64,000 nucleotides of DNA from JACNJF01 sp050288105 (lineage in GTDB: Bacteria > Pseudomonadota > Gammaproteobacteria > GCA-001735895): assembly GCA_050288105.1 (NCBI GenBank), contig JBNKDE010000017.1, positions 11,078 to 75,077 on the forward strand, written 5' to 3'. Below, piece after piece: positions 35,852-43,851 of the stretch. Position 1 is the first letter of the stretch. Each line of letters starts with the position of its first letter. The notes under the pieces are model-generated. The model did no database searches. It saw only the letters and a program-made list of their open reading frames with translations, and was not told where the DNA came from. Position numbers and translations under genes: made by a program.

Positions 35852-36748
35852 TTATTCCTCAACAAAATCTGTACTTTTAGTCGACGGCTCCAGATTGATA
35901 GACTCATAGTTACCGTGCAGCACACTGATCTCTACACGTCGATTCATGGAGCGATTTGCCCAGCTATCGTTTGGTACCAGAGGCTGATTATCCGAGTGCG
36001 CCCGGATTTCCATACGCTCGGGGTCTATTCCTACCGATTCGATAAAAAAGTGCACGACGCTGGCCGCGCGTTTGGCTGACAGATCCCAGTTGGATCGAAA
36101 TTGTGCGGTCTGAATGGGAATATCGTCAGTATGTCCTGCGATGATGAAGTGACCATTGCGTTGTTTGAGCACGGATCCAATCTGTTTCAGAATAGGTGTG
36201 AACTCGGGTTTAAGGTCAGCCTGGCCGGAACCAAAGGAGCCCTTTTCACGAATTCGAATCAAAACGCGATCGTTGAACCCGTCAACTTCAATAAGTCCAT
36301 CACCAATCGCTTTAGCCATTTCCTTTTTTAGTTCCTCGGCTTCTTCCTCAGCCTGTTTCTTTGCTTTCATGTGCGCCAGAGCCTCTGCATCTGCGAGGAT
36401 CTTGTCACTGGGTGAAGACGTATCGGTGAATTCCAGGTTCGACTTGGTATCATCAGTTGTCTTTTCGCGCATCATTTCCAGTGGCGTAACCTCGGTGGGC
36501 TTACCAGGACTGTACTGTTTAGCGATAACGCTGGTGCCTTTTGGAATTTCAGTAGCTTTTATATCTCGCTGTACGCCGAAGGCATTTTTCATCGCGCCCG
36601 CCACCTCTTTATACTTGAGCACATCCATTTCTGAAAAGGATAGCAAAAGCACGAAGAAGCACATTAGCAGCGACATCAGGTCGGCAAAGGTGGCCATCCA
36701 CGGGGCCAGGCCATCTTCACAGACGGGGCAGTCGTTATCTTCGCTCAT
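35852..36748 (-). CDS. motB: Flagellar stator protein MotB (PomB-like)
   Basis: A 298-residue stator subunit. A single N-terminal helix APWMATFADLMSLLMCFFVLLLSFSEMD contains the ion-binding Asp in TFADLM; this segment is very close to Vibrio PomB, which suggests Na+ coupling. After a charged linker the OmpA-like peptidoglycan-binding domain shows IIAGHTDDIPI, NWDLSAKRAASVVHF and NRRVEISV. It overlaps nothing but lies 17 bases after motA and 6 before the PilZ gene. Confidence 0.93.
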   Translation of the reverse strand: MSEDNDCPVCEDGLAPWMATFADLMSLLMCFFVLLLSFSEMDVLKYKEVAGAMKNAFGVQRDIKATEIPKGTSVIAKQYSPGKPTEVTPLEMMREKTTDDTKSNLEFTDTSSPSDKILADAEALAHMKAKKQAEEEAEELKKEMAKAIGDGLIEVDGFNDRVLIRIREKGSFGSGQADLKPEFTPILKQIGSVLKQRNGHFIIAGHTDDIPIQTAQFRSNWDLSAKRAASVVHFFIESVGIDPERMEIRAHSDNQPLVPNDSWANRSMNRRVEISVLHGNYESINLEPSTKSTDFVEE

Positions 36749-36765
36749 AAGGATCGTGTACTCAC

Positions 36766-37521
36766 TTAATCTTCTTCAGGACGTTTGCTTTCGGGCAGGA
36801 ACGCACTCAATAACTGTTTCATGACGCGTGGGTTTGTACCATCCTGAATAGCAGAAATGGACTCCAGGATTAACGATTTGTTTAATTTCTCAGTGGCGCT
36901 GATGAGGAGTAGCTTGTCCGCGATTGGCTGCGCGAAGGCGTTGGCGATAACGGCGCCATACAACGTGGTAAGTAGTGCGACCGCCATCGCGGGGCCAATT
37001 GCTGCCGGGTCACTCATATTCGACAGCATCTGCACCAGCCCGATCAGTGTTCCAATCATGCCCATTGCTGGGGCAAAGGTCGCCATTGCTTTGAACATAT
37101 CAGCACCCTTGGCATGGCGTTCAATAGTGAGGTTGATATCTTTTGATAAAAGCTTGTTCACAATTTCAGGAGAATGCCCGTCAATGCATAGTCCAATACC
37201 TCGTTGCAGAAACGGATTGCTGATTTCACGTCCTTCGAGAGCCAGAAGTCCTTCCTTGCGAGCAATCGTCGCCATTTCAACCGCTTCTTCGATCAGGTTC
37301 ATGGGTTGATCCATTTTATACATAAAGGCTTTCATACCCACCTTGAAGGATCCCAGAAAGTCAGCCAGCGTGACACGCATCAATGTGGCGCCGAAAGTGC
37401 CTCCTACGACCACCATAATAGAAGGTATGTTGACGAAAATAATGAATGGGCCACCCATCGATATCGATGCACCGATGATACCGAATGCCGCAATAATGCC
37501 GACCAGACTTGCAATGTCCAC
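36766..37521 (-). CDS. pomA: Flagellar stator protein MotA (PomA-like)
   Basis: A 251-residue four-helix stator subunit. The N-terminus MDIASLVGIIAAFGIIGASISMGG and the segment MIGTLIGLVQMLSNMSDPAAIGPAMAVALLTTLYGAVIANAF are typical of PomA-type stators. A cytoplasmic loop with charged residues (RKEGLLALEGREI) would contact FliG. It starts at GTG 37521 with GGAG upstream. First gene of an operon with motB, PilZ and HDOD genes; no other flagellar genes lie in the window. Confidence 0.94.
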   Translation of the reverse strand: MDIASLVGIIAAFGIIGASISMGGPFIIFVNIPSIMVVVGGTFGATLMRVTLADFLGSFKVGMKAFMYKMDQPMNLIEEAVEMATIARKEGLLALEGREISNPFLQRGIGLCIDGHSPEIVNKLLSKDINLTIERHAKGADMFKAMATFAPAMGMIGTLIGLVQMLSNMSDPAAIGPAMAVALLTTLYGAVIANAFAQPIADKLLLISATEKLNKSLILESISAIQDGTNPRVMKQLLSAFLPESKRPEED

Positions 37522-37687
37522 AGATAAAACTCCGTCTAAGAATTGAGTTAGGTTATATCGACTAGTTTAGCCGACTTTCTGGGTTTTTAATTATTCGCGC
37601 ATTATGGTGTGAAAGGCGCGTTTTTACAATTTTTATAGGGTTTTCGGGCGTTTGCATTTTATTTGATAAACCTCATGGCTGAATAAT

Positions 37688-37777
37688 TTGATTCAGATCG
37701 GGTAAGTTAAAATAGATTAATGGGAAAGGGTTGCATTTGACTTAAGTCATTTGTGAAAACAGGCTAATTTTTACAAT
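37688..37777 (+). promoter_or_regulatory. Tandem FNR-type sites and -10 box of the hemN promoter
   Basis: TTGACTTAAGTCAT (37737-37750) holds a 12-bp perfect palindrome with ANR/FNR-like half-sites TTGAC/GTCA. TACAAT at 37772-37777 predicts a start near 37784, about 41 bases from the centre. A second, weaker box TTGATTCAGATCGG (37688-37701) lies 49 bases upstream. The 294 bases between pomA and hemN hold nothing else I can name. Confidence 0.7.
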
Positions 37778-37815
37778 GGAGACCAAATCATTCATGCTAG
37801 GAAAACTTTAACATC

Positions 37816-39195
37816 ATGTCGCTAATGCTGGATTTCGATCAGGATTTAATAAAAAAATACGACAAGTCCGGGCCTCGTTATACCTCGTACCCTACTGCGC
37901 CTCAGTTTACCTCCAGCTATACTGAAGAAACCCTGAAAAGGAGTATACAGCGTAGCAATACGGAAATGATTCCGAAAGCGCTGTCGCTGTATGTGCATAT
38001 CCCGTACTGCGACACGATTTGTTATTACTGTGCCTGTAATAAAATTATAACAAAAGATCATTCAGTGACTGAGGGGTATCTGGGTCTGCTGGAAAAGGAA
38101 ATGCAGATGCTGGCCCCTTTATTTGACAAGGATAGAGAGCTGGATCAGCTTCACCTGGGCGGTGGTACGCCAACATTTCTGAGTGATCAGGAAATGATTA
38201 CCCTGATGGGGCTCATCGAAGAGAATTTCAAGGTTTCCGATCAATGCGAAATGTCTATCGAAATTGATCCCCGAAAAGTGACCGATGAATCGATCAGGCT
38301 GCTGGCTAATGTCGGTTTTAATCGTATTAGTCTGGGTGTACAGGATTTCGATACTAAGGTGCAAAAAGCGGTAAATCGTGAACAAAGCTATGAGATGGTG
38401 CGAGACCGGCTGCTGACAGCGCGTGACGTGGGTATACAGTCGATAAATATGGACCTGATTTATGGTCTGCCATTTCAAACAGTGAAAACTTTTAGCGATA
38501 CCCTGGATAAGGTTATTGAGTTGCGTCCCGACCGACTGTCGATTTTCAACTACGCCCATTTGCCGGAGCGTTTCAAACCGCAGCGCCGTATTAATGAGGC
38601 TGATTTACCTTCGCCCGCAGTCAAGCTGGATATTTTACAGCTAACAGTGGAAAAGCTGCAGCAGGCAGGTTATGTGTATATCGGAATGGATCATTTTGCG
38701 TTGGAAAGTGATTCGATGGTCAAAGCGCAGCAGGAAGGTACCTTACAGAGAAATTTCCAGGGTTATTCAACCCATGCTGATACTGATCTGGTTGCGATCG
38801 GGGTGAGCTCGATCGGGTCAATAGGCGACAGTTATAGTCAAAATAGCAGCAATATCGACGATTATAGTGCCAGTATACTTGCAGGGAAATTGCCGATTGT
38901 GCGTGGGCTGGTTTTGACTGAAGAAGATCTGTTGCGAAAACAGATTATTAACCAGTTGATTTGCCACTTTCGACTGGATATTCCGCTGGTAGAACAGCAA
39001 TGGGGTATCAGCTTTAAAAAGTATTTTTCAGCTGAGCTCGCCCAGTTGAAAAAAATGCAGGAGGAGGGGTTATTAAGAATCGATAATAATACCATCGAAG
39101 TAGAGCAAAAAGGTCGATTCCTTATCCGTAACGTGTGTATGGTTTTTGATGCCTATCTCGAAAAGAGCAGCGTAAAATACTCCAAAGTGATTTAA
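37816..39195 (+). CDS. hemN: Oxygen-independent coproporphyrinogen III oxidase HemN
   Basis: A 459-residue radical SAM enzyme that decarboxylates coproporphyrinogen III to protoporphyrinogen IX without O2. The N-terminus KKYDKSGPRYTSYPTAPQF is characteristic of true HemN, and the cluster motif CDTICYYC (Cys-x3-Cys-x2-Cys) follows HIPY. GGGTPTFL binds SAM, and the C-terminal HemN domain is present (RNVCMVFDAYL). Full length. An FNR-type promoter precedes it; fnr lies convergent just downstream. Confidence 0.95.
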   Translation: MSLMLDFDQDLIKKYDKSGPRYTSYPTAPQFTSSYTEETLKRSIQRSNTEMIPKALSLYVHIPYCDTICYYCACNKIITKDHSVTEGYLGLLEKEMQMLAPLFDKDRELDQLHLGGGTPTFLSDQEMITLMGLIEENFKVSDQCEMSIEIDPRKVTDESIRLLANVGFNRISLGVQDFDTKVQKAVNREQSYEMVRDRLLTARDVGIQSINMDLIYGLPFQTVKTFSDTLDKVIELRPDRLSIFNYAHLPERFKPQRRINEADLPSPAVKLDILQLTVEKLQQAGYVYIGMDHFALESDSMVKAQQEGTLQRNFQGYSTHADTDLVAIGVSSIGSIGDSYSQNSSNIDDYSASILAGKLPIVRGLVLTEEDLLRKQIINQLICHFRLDIPLVEQQWGISFKKYFSAELAQLKKMQEEGLLRIDNNTIEVEQKGRFLIRNVCMVFDAYLEKSSVKYSKVI

Positions 39196-39233
39196 TTCGA
39201 GCTAGTAGAAAATTTAAACGCTGGAATTAAATC
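39189..39233. terminator. Inverted repeat at convergent hemN/fnr ends
   Basis: GATTTAATTC (39189-39198) and GAATTAAATC (39224-39233) form 10-bp perfect arms around 25 bases and cover both stop codons. An AT-rich bidirectional terminator is plausible but weak. Confidence 0.4.
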
Positions 39234-39972
39234 AGTAAGACTCGGATTCCTCGCAGTTCGTGACCATCGCGTTTAGCTTTTCCATGTCAAGGATATCAAC
39301 CTGTTTGCGATTGATTTTTACTACTTCCTGTTCCTGAAAGGATTTAAACAGACGGCTCACCGTTTCAACTGCGATACCGAGATAACAGGCGATGTCATGG
39401 CGTGACATAGGAAGCATAAAGCTGTTGGGTGAAAACCCGCGTCGTTTGAATCGAGTCGAAATGCTTAGTAAAAAGGTGGCAAGGCGCTCGTGCGCGGTTT
39501 GCTGCCCCAGTAAAAGCTGGTGAGAATGATCGCAATTAAGCTCGTGGCCGACCAGTTTATACACCTGATGGCGTAAATCAGGGAGAATACTGCATAGTTC
39601 ATCCAGCTTGTGGAATGGAAGCATGCAGTATGAGGTGTTGTCCAGAGTAGATGCATAGCAGCGATGTGAATCATGTTCCATGCCGTCGAGACCAAAGATT
39701 TCCCCTGGCAGGTGAAATCCCAGAATTTGCTGCTCGCCGGTCTTTTTGGTTAGATAGGTTTTAACCCCGCCAGAGCGCACCGCATAAAACCCGCTAAAGT
39801 CATCACCTGGCTGATAAATCATGGTATTTGGTTCCAGTTTTCGAGGGCGTTCGATGTGCTCATCCAGCTGACAAATCTCTTCCGTGGAAAGTCCTCGAGG
39901 CAGGCATAGTTCTGACAGACTGCAGGCTTCACAGCTGACCTTGAGCTGCTTCGCTAATTGTGCTTGATTCAT
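39232..39972 (-). CDS. fnr: FNR/ANR-type oxygen-sensing transcription regulator
   Basis: A 246-residue Crp/Fnr regulator. N-terminal Cys14, Cys17 and Cys23 (CEACSLSELC) plus an internal Cys in NTSYCMLPF give the four ligands of the O2-labile [4Fe-4S] cluster. The cNMP-fold region and dimer helix follow. The recognition helix IAVETVSRLFKSF keeps the E..SR residues that read TTGAT half-sites. It should control the FNR boxes seen upstream of nifJ, the hydrogenase, hemN and ccoN. Divergent from ccoN across 182 bases that hold one of those boxes. Confidence 0.95.
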   Translation of the reverse strand: MNQAQLAKQLKVSCEACSLSELCLPRGLSTEEICQLDEHIERPRKLEPNTMIYQPGDDFSGFYAVRSGGVKTYLTKKTGEQQILGFHLPGEIFGLDGMEHDSHRCYASTLDNTSYCMLPFHKLDELCSILPDLRHQVYKLVGHELNCDHSHQLLLGQQTAHERLATFLLSISTRFKRRGFSPNSFMLPMSRHDIACYLGIAVETVSRLFKSFQEQEVVKINRKQVDILDMEKLNAMVTNCEESESY

Positions 39973-40072
39973 GCTGATATTAATCCTGTAATAGATTTAA
40001 CTGCTTAACCCTGGCTGCCTAGTATGACTAAAATTAATCATTAGGGATATATGCCATAAAAAAATTATACAC

Positions 40073-40086
40073 TTGACCCAAGTCAT
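40073..40086. promoter_or_regulatory. FNR-type site between fnr and ccoN
   Basis: TTGACCCAAGTCAT has ANR/FNR-like half-sites TTGAC/GTCA at correct spacing. It lies about 70 bases upstream of ccoN and 100 upstream of fnr. At class II distance for ccoN the -10 would be CACACT (40109-40114), a weak match. Control of ccoN, autoregulation of fnr, or both are possible. Confidence 0.6.
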
Positions 40087-40154
40087 TTTCTCGATTGCGA
40101 CATATTGTCACACTCGCTGCGCTTTAAATCCAATTTTATATGAGGCCATGATTT

Positions 40155-41564
40155 ATGGAAACCTACAATTATAAGGTCGTGCGGCAATTTGCTGTTATGA
40201 CAGTAATCTGGGGAATCGTTGGCATGTTAGTAGGTGTGTTAATTGCGGCTCAGCTGGTCTGGCCGGAATTGAATTTTGACATACCCTATCTGACATACAG
40301 TCGATTACGGGCACTGCATACCAATGCGGTGATTTTTGCGTTTGGTGGATCCGCGCTGTTTGCTACATCTTACTACGTAGTACAACGCACCTGTCATACG
40401 CGCCTGTTCAGTGATGGGCTGGCGGCTTTTACCTTCTGGGGTTGGACGCTGATCATCTTACTGGCAGCAATTACTTTGCCATTAGGCATTACTTCCAGTA
40501 AGGAATATGCTGAACTCGAATGGCCTATTGATATCCTGATCGCAGTGGTCTGGGTTGTTTATGCACTGGTTTTCTTTGGAACCATTCTTAAACGTAAGGT
40601 TAAGCATATCTATGTGGCAAACTGGTTCTATGGTGCATTTATCATAACTATTGCCGTGCTGCATATTGTAAATAGTGCTGAAATGCCTGTTACTTTTACC
40701 AAGTCTTACTCTGCTTACCCTGGTGCTATCGATGCGATGGTTCAGTGGTGGTATGGTCACAATGCAGTAGGTTTCTTCCTGACAGCGGGCTTCCTGGGTA
40801 TGATGTACTACTTCATCCCTAAGGTTTCACAACGTCCAGTGTTCTCATATCGTCTATCAGTAGTGCATTTCTGGGCGCTGATCTCCACCTATATGTGGGC
40901 CGGTCCTCACCATCTGCACTATACAGCGCTACCTGACTGGGCTCAGTCTCTGGGTATGGTGTTCTCGCTGATTCTGCTGGCGCCAAGCTGGGGTGGTATG
41001 ATCAACGGTATCATGACGCTATCTGGTGCATGGCACAAACTGCGTACTGATCCTATTCTTAAGTTCCTGATTGTTTCCCTGTCTTTCTACGGTATGTCGA
41101 CCTTTGAAGGTCCCATGATGTCGATTAAGACGGTAAATGCTCTGTCTCACTACACTGACTGGACCGTTGGTCACGTGCACTCTGGTGCATTAGGCTGGGT
41201 GGCACTGGTTAGTATCGGTTCTATGTATGCTCTAATCCCCTGGGTTTTCAATAAAGAAGGTATGTACAGCACCAAGCTGGTAGATACACACTTCTGGATT
41301 GCAACTGTAGGTGTAGTTTTATACATCGCTGCCATGTGGATCGCTGGGGTTATGCAGGGTCTGATGTGGCGTGCGGTTAATGCGGACGGTACCCTAACCT
41401 ATAGCTTTGTCGAGTCCCTCGAAGCAACCTATCCTTTCTACTTTGTGCGTCTGTTGGGCGGTCTGTTATTCCTGAGCGGAATGATTTTGATGGCTTACAA
41501 CGTATTCAAGACTATTGCCGGTTCAGAAATGACCGACGATGAAGTCGCACAGCCAGCACATTAG
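40155..41564 (+). CDS. ccoN: cbb3 cytochrome c oxidase subunit I CcoN
   Basis: A 469-residue catalytic subunit with about twelve membrane helices and the haem-copper core. Histidines that bind haem b, haem b3 and CuB appear in RALHTNAVIFAF, WYGHNAVGFFLTAGFLGMMYYFIPK, GPHHLHYTALPDW and GHVHSGALGW; the Tyr of the His-Tyr crosslink is expected in the segment near STYMWAGPHH. GAGG lies upstream of the ATG. It is the first gene of ccoNOQP and gives high-affinity O2 reduction with proton pumping. Confidence 0.97.
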   Translation: METYNYKVVRQFAVMTVIWGIVGMLVGVLIAAQLVWPELNFDIPYLTYSRLRALHTNAVIFAFGGSALFATSYYVVQRTCHTRLFSDGLAAFTFWGWTLIILLAAITLPLGITSSKEYAELEWPIDILIAVVWVVYALVFFGTILKRKVKHIYVANWFYGAFIITIAVLHIVNSAEMPVTFTKSYSAYPGAIDAMVQWWYGHNAVGFFLTAGFLGMMYYFIPKVSQRPVFSYRLSVVHFWALISTYMWAGPHHLHYTALPDWAQSLGMVFSLILLAPSWGGMINGIMTLSGAWHKLRTDPILKFLIVSLSFYGMSTFEGPMMSIKTVNALSHYTDWTVGHVHSGALGWVALVSIGSMYALIPWVFNKEGMYSTKLVDTHFWIATVGVVLYIAAMWIAGVMQGLMWRAVNADGTLTYSFVESLEATYPFYFVRLLGGLLFLSGMILMAYNVFKTIAGSEMTDDEVAQPAH

Positions 41565-41574
41565 GAGAATCGCT

Positions 41575-42180
41575 ATGAGTCATGAAGTAGTAGAAAAGAA
41601 TGTCGGCCTGATGGCAATCCTGATCGTGATTGTGATCAGTTTCGGTGGACTTGCTGAAATCGTACCCTTGTTCTTTATCAAGGATACGACGGTACCGGTT
41701 GAGGGTCTTAAGCCTTATACCGCTTTGCAGCTGGAAGGTCGCGATATCTATATACGCGAAGCCTGTAATGCCTGTCACTCACAGATGGTTCGTCCATTCC
41801 GTGCGGAAACAGAGCGTTATGGTCATTACTCTGTAGGCGGTGAATTTGTTTATGATCACCCATTTCTATGGGGTTCCAAGCGTACTGGTCCTGATCTGCA
41901 ACGTGTTGGCGGTCGTTATTCAGATGACTGGCATGTTGCCCATTTAACCAACCCACGTGATGTTGTGCCTGAATCTAATATGCCGGGTTTTCCCTGGTTA
42001 GCTAAAAACAAGCTGACTGGTGAATTAACTGCAGCCAAGATGAAAGCATTAAAAACACTGGGTGTTCCTTATACCGCCGCAGATATGGCTGGTGCAGCAG
42101 ACGCAGTCAAGGGTAAAACCGAGATGGAAGCGCTAGTTGCTTACCTGCAGCATCTGGGTACTGCGGTTAGCATAAGATAA
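41575..42180 (+). CDS. ccoO: cbb3 oxidase subunit II CcoO
   Basis: A 201-residue membrane-anchored monohaem cytochrome c. From ATG 41575 (GGAG upstream) it has one N-terminal helix (GLMAILIVIVISFGGLAEIVPLFF), the haem motif CNACH followed by SQMVRPF, and a C-terminal Met-containing region (VPESNMPGFPW). The open frame extends to 41539, inside ccoN, but the conserved N-terminus fixes the later start. It relays electrons from CcoP to CcoN. Confidence 0.96.
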   Translation: MSHEVVEKNVGLMAILIVIVISFGGLAEIVPLFFIKDTTVPVEGLKPYTALQLEGRDIYIREACNACHSQMVRPFRAETERYGHYSVGGEFVYDHPFLWGSKRTGPDLQRVGGRYSDDWHVAHLTNPRDVVPESNMPGFPWLAKNKLTGELTAAKMKALKTLGVPYTAADMAGAADAVKGKTEMEALVAYLQHLGTAVSIR

Positions 42181-42190
42181 GGGGGCAGAT

Positions 42191-42352
42191 ATGAGTGCAA
42201 CAGTACACAGTATCTGGACTCTGGTTCTAATGATCACGGTTCTCGGTATTTACGCCTGGGCCTGGAGTTCAAAGCGAGAAGCTGACTTCGCTGAAGCAGC
42301 AAATCTCGCTCTGGATGACAGTTATACAAATCCAGAAAAGGAAGAATCATAA
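42191..42352 (+). CDS. ccoQ: cbb3 oxidase small subunit CcoQ
   Basis: A 53-residue protein, MSATVHSIWTLVLMITVLGI then YAWAWSSKREADF, with one membrane helix and an acidic C-terminus (LDDSYTNPEKEES). GGGGGC precedes the ATG by a few bases. The sequence and the place between ccoO and ccoP identify it as CcoQ, which stabilises the complex. Its last base is the first base of the ccoP ATG (TAATG overlap). Confidence 0.92.
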   Translation: MSATVHSIWTLVLMITVLGIYAWAWSSKREADFAEAANLALDDSYTNPEKEES

Positions 42353-43236
42353 TGAGTAACTTTTTCAACTGGTGGGTAATCGTAATTACCCTGGTCAACA
42401 TTTTCGCCTGTTATTGGCTGATTAAATGGACCATGAAGAGACGTCCTGAAGAGAGTGCAGACGGTGAATCCACCGGTCACACCTGGGATGGACTACAAGA
42501 GCTAAATAACCCGCTACCAAAATGGTGGTTGTGGATGTTTTATATCACAATCATCTTTGGTCTGAGCTATCTGGTGATCTTTCCAGGGCTAGGTAACTGG
42601 CAGGGCGTTAAAGGCTGGAGTTCACATGGTCAGTATGACCAGGAAGTAGCGGCAGCTGATACCAAGTATGGCCCTATCTTTAAGAGCTTTGCTCAAACGC
42701 CAATCCCTGTGCTGGCAAAAGATTCAGACGCTATGCAGGCTGGTAAGCGGTTGTTTAGTAACTACTGCTCACAGTGTCACGGATCAGATGCTAAGGGTAC
42801 AACTGGATTTCCTAACCTGAGTGATAATGACTGGCTGTATGGCGGAGCGCCTGAACAGATCAAGACTACTATCATGAATGGTCGCCAGGGTGCAATGCCT
42901 GCCTGGGGTCCTGTGTTAGGCGAAAAAGGTGTAGAAAATGTAGCTAACTATGTCCAGTCTCTGAGTGGTCGTCAGGTTGATGCCGCCTCAGCGGAAGCAG
43001 GTAAAACACAGTTTCAAACCCTGTGTGCAGCCTGTCACGGTGCAGATGGCAAGGGTAACCATGCTTTAGGTGCTCCTAACCTGACTGATAACATCTGGTT
43101 ACATGGCAGTACTGCTGCAAGTATCAAAAATACCATTACTAATGGTAAGAACAGCTTGATGCCTGCACATAACAAATTTCTGGGTGGCGACAAAAGCCAT
43201 CTGTTAGCGGCTTACGTATACAGCCTGTCTAACTAA
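42352..43236 (+). CDS. ccoP: cbb3 oxidase subunit III CcoP (dihaem)
   Basis: A 294-residue dihaem cytochrome c. Two N-terminal helices (FNWWVIVITLVNIFACYWLI and WWLWMFYITIIFGLSYLVIF) flank the conserved HTWDGLQELNNPLPKWW segment. Two haem motifs follow, CSQCH and CAACH, each with a downstream Met (GAMPAWG and SLMPAHN). Entry point for electrons to the oxidase. Closed by a strong terminator. Confidence 0.97.
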   Translation: MSNFFNWWVIVITLVNIFACYWLIKWTMKRRPEESADGESTGHTWDGLQELNNPLPKWWLWMFYITIIFGLSYLVIFPGLGNWQGVKGWSSHGQYDQEVAAADTKYGPIFKSFAQTPIPVLAKDSDAMQAGKRLFSNYCSQCHGSDAKGTTGFPNLSDNDWLYGGAPEQIKTTIMNGRQGAMPAWGPVLGEKGVENVANYVQSLSGRQVDAASAEAGKTQFQTLCAACHGADGKGNHALGAPNLTDNIWLHGSTAASIKNTITNGKNSLMPAHNKFLGGDKSHLLAAYVYSLSN

Positions 43237-43258
43237 TCAGAAAACGTTAACTCCCCCC

Positions 43259-43318
43259 GCCGGGAAAGAAGCGAAGATTTGTCTCCTTGGTAAATCGCTT
43301 CTTCTCCCGGCATTTTTA
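43259..43318 (+). terminator. Rho-independent terminator of ccoNOQP
   Basis: A long imperfect stem runs from GCCGGGAAAGAAGCGA (43259 onward) to TCGCTTCTTCTCCCGGC (ending 43311). It is followed by ATTTTTAT. It lies 22 bases after the ccoP stop. Confidence 0.85.
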
Positions 43319-43540
43319 TGCCTGAGTGAAACTAAAAGCTACTAGTTTCCTTTGGGCTGATCCGCACTTTTCTATACGCGGAGCCTCCTTCTTTCCGCCT
43401 GTTACCTTATGTTAAGGACGCTTAACGAGCGCGCTTTTAAGCCCGGTTTTGTCAGGGTGCCGCATTCAAGAAGTCGGATGCTGTTGTGCTACTGCATATT
43501 GCTTTATTATTCGGGCATTACCTCAGGTGCGAGATGAGTC
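43319..43540. other. Intergenic stretch between cbb3 operon and MITE-like element
   Basis: No convincing coding frame in about 220 bases. It holds small hairpins (CCTTA-TGT-TAAGG near 43405; GCTTAA ... TTAAGC near 43420-43442) and no promoter I can defend. Together with the element that follows it makes a 530-base gene-free gap. Confidence 0.5.
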
Positions 43541-43551
43541 GGGTAAGTGGT
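43541..43551. repeat. Left target-site duplication
   Basis: GGGTAAGTGGT directly abuts the left terminal repeat of the MITE-like element and recurs exactly at 43744-43754 abutting the right one. Confidence 0.85.
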
Positions 43552-43743
43552 GAATGGCACTTACTTAAGGCTAATGCGCCGTCGTTGCGAGGAGCTTGCG
43601 ACGTGGCAATCCCTTTGGCAGATGGTCTCAGAACTGTTTAGAGATCGCCGCGCTAACGCTCGATGAACGTTCCAGACACATTCTACCTCCTGCGTCCCTG
43701 CAGTCGTCGCGAAGACAGTTTTCAGCTTAAGTAAGTGCCATTC
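43552..43743. mobile_element. 192-bp MITE-like non-autonomous element
   Basis: The ends are perfect 18-bp inverted repeats: GAATGGCACTTACTTAAG (43552-43569) and its complement (43726-43743). They are flanked by 11-bp direct repeats (GGGTAAGTGGT), the mark of insertion by a cut-and-paste transposase. An 11-bp duplication is in the range of IS4-type transposases; the family assignment is inference. The interior has no gene. It contains a GTTGCGAGGAGC ... GTGGCAATCC segment (43582-43613) and a degenerate complementary segment (43641-43670), which resemble a palindromic repeat common in many bacterial genomes. A minus-strand open frame through the element is not a gene. Confidence 0.85.
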
Positions 43744-43754
43744 GGGTAAGTGGT
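43744..43754. repeat. Right target-site duplication
   Basis: Second exact copy of GGGTAAGTGGT, next to the right inverted repeat of the MITE-like element. Confidence 0.85.
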
Positions 43755-43851
43755 AACTTTTTATATAGTCTTTACAGGAGTCATCTAATCTGGGATTGTT
43801 AGGCTCATCCGCACTGGTCAAAAGAATAAGCGGCAATATGAGGAAAATAAC

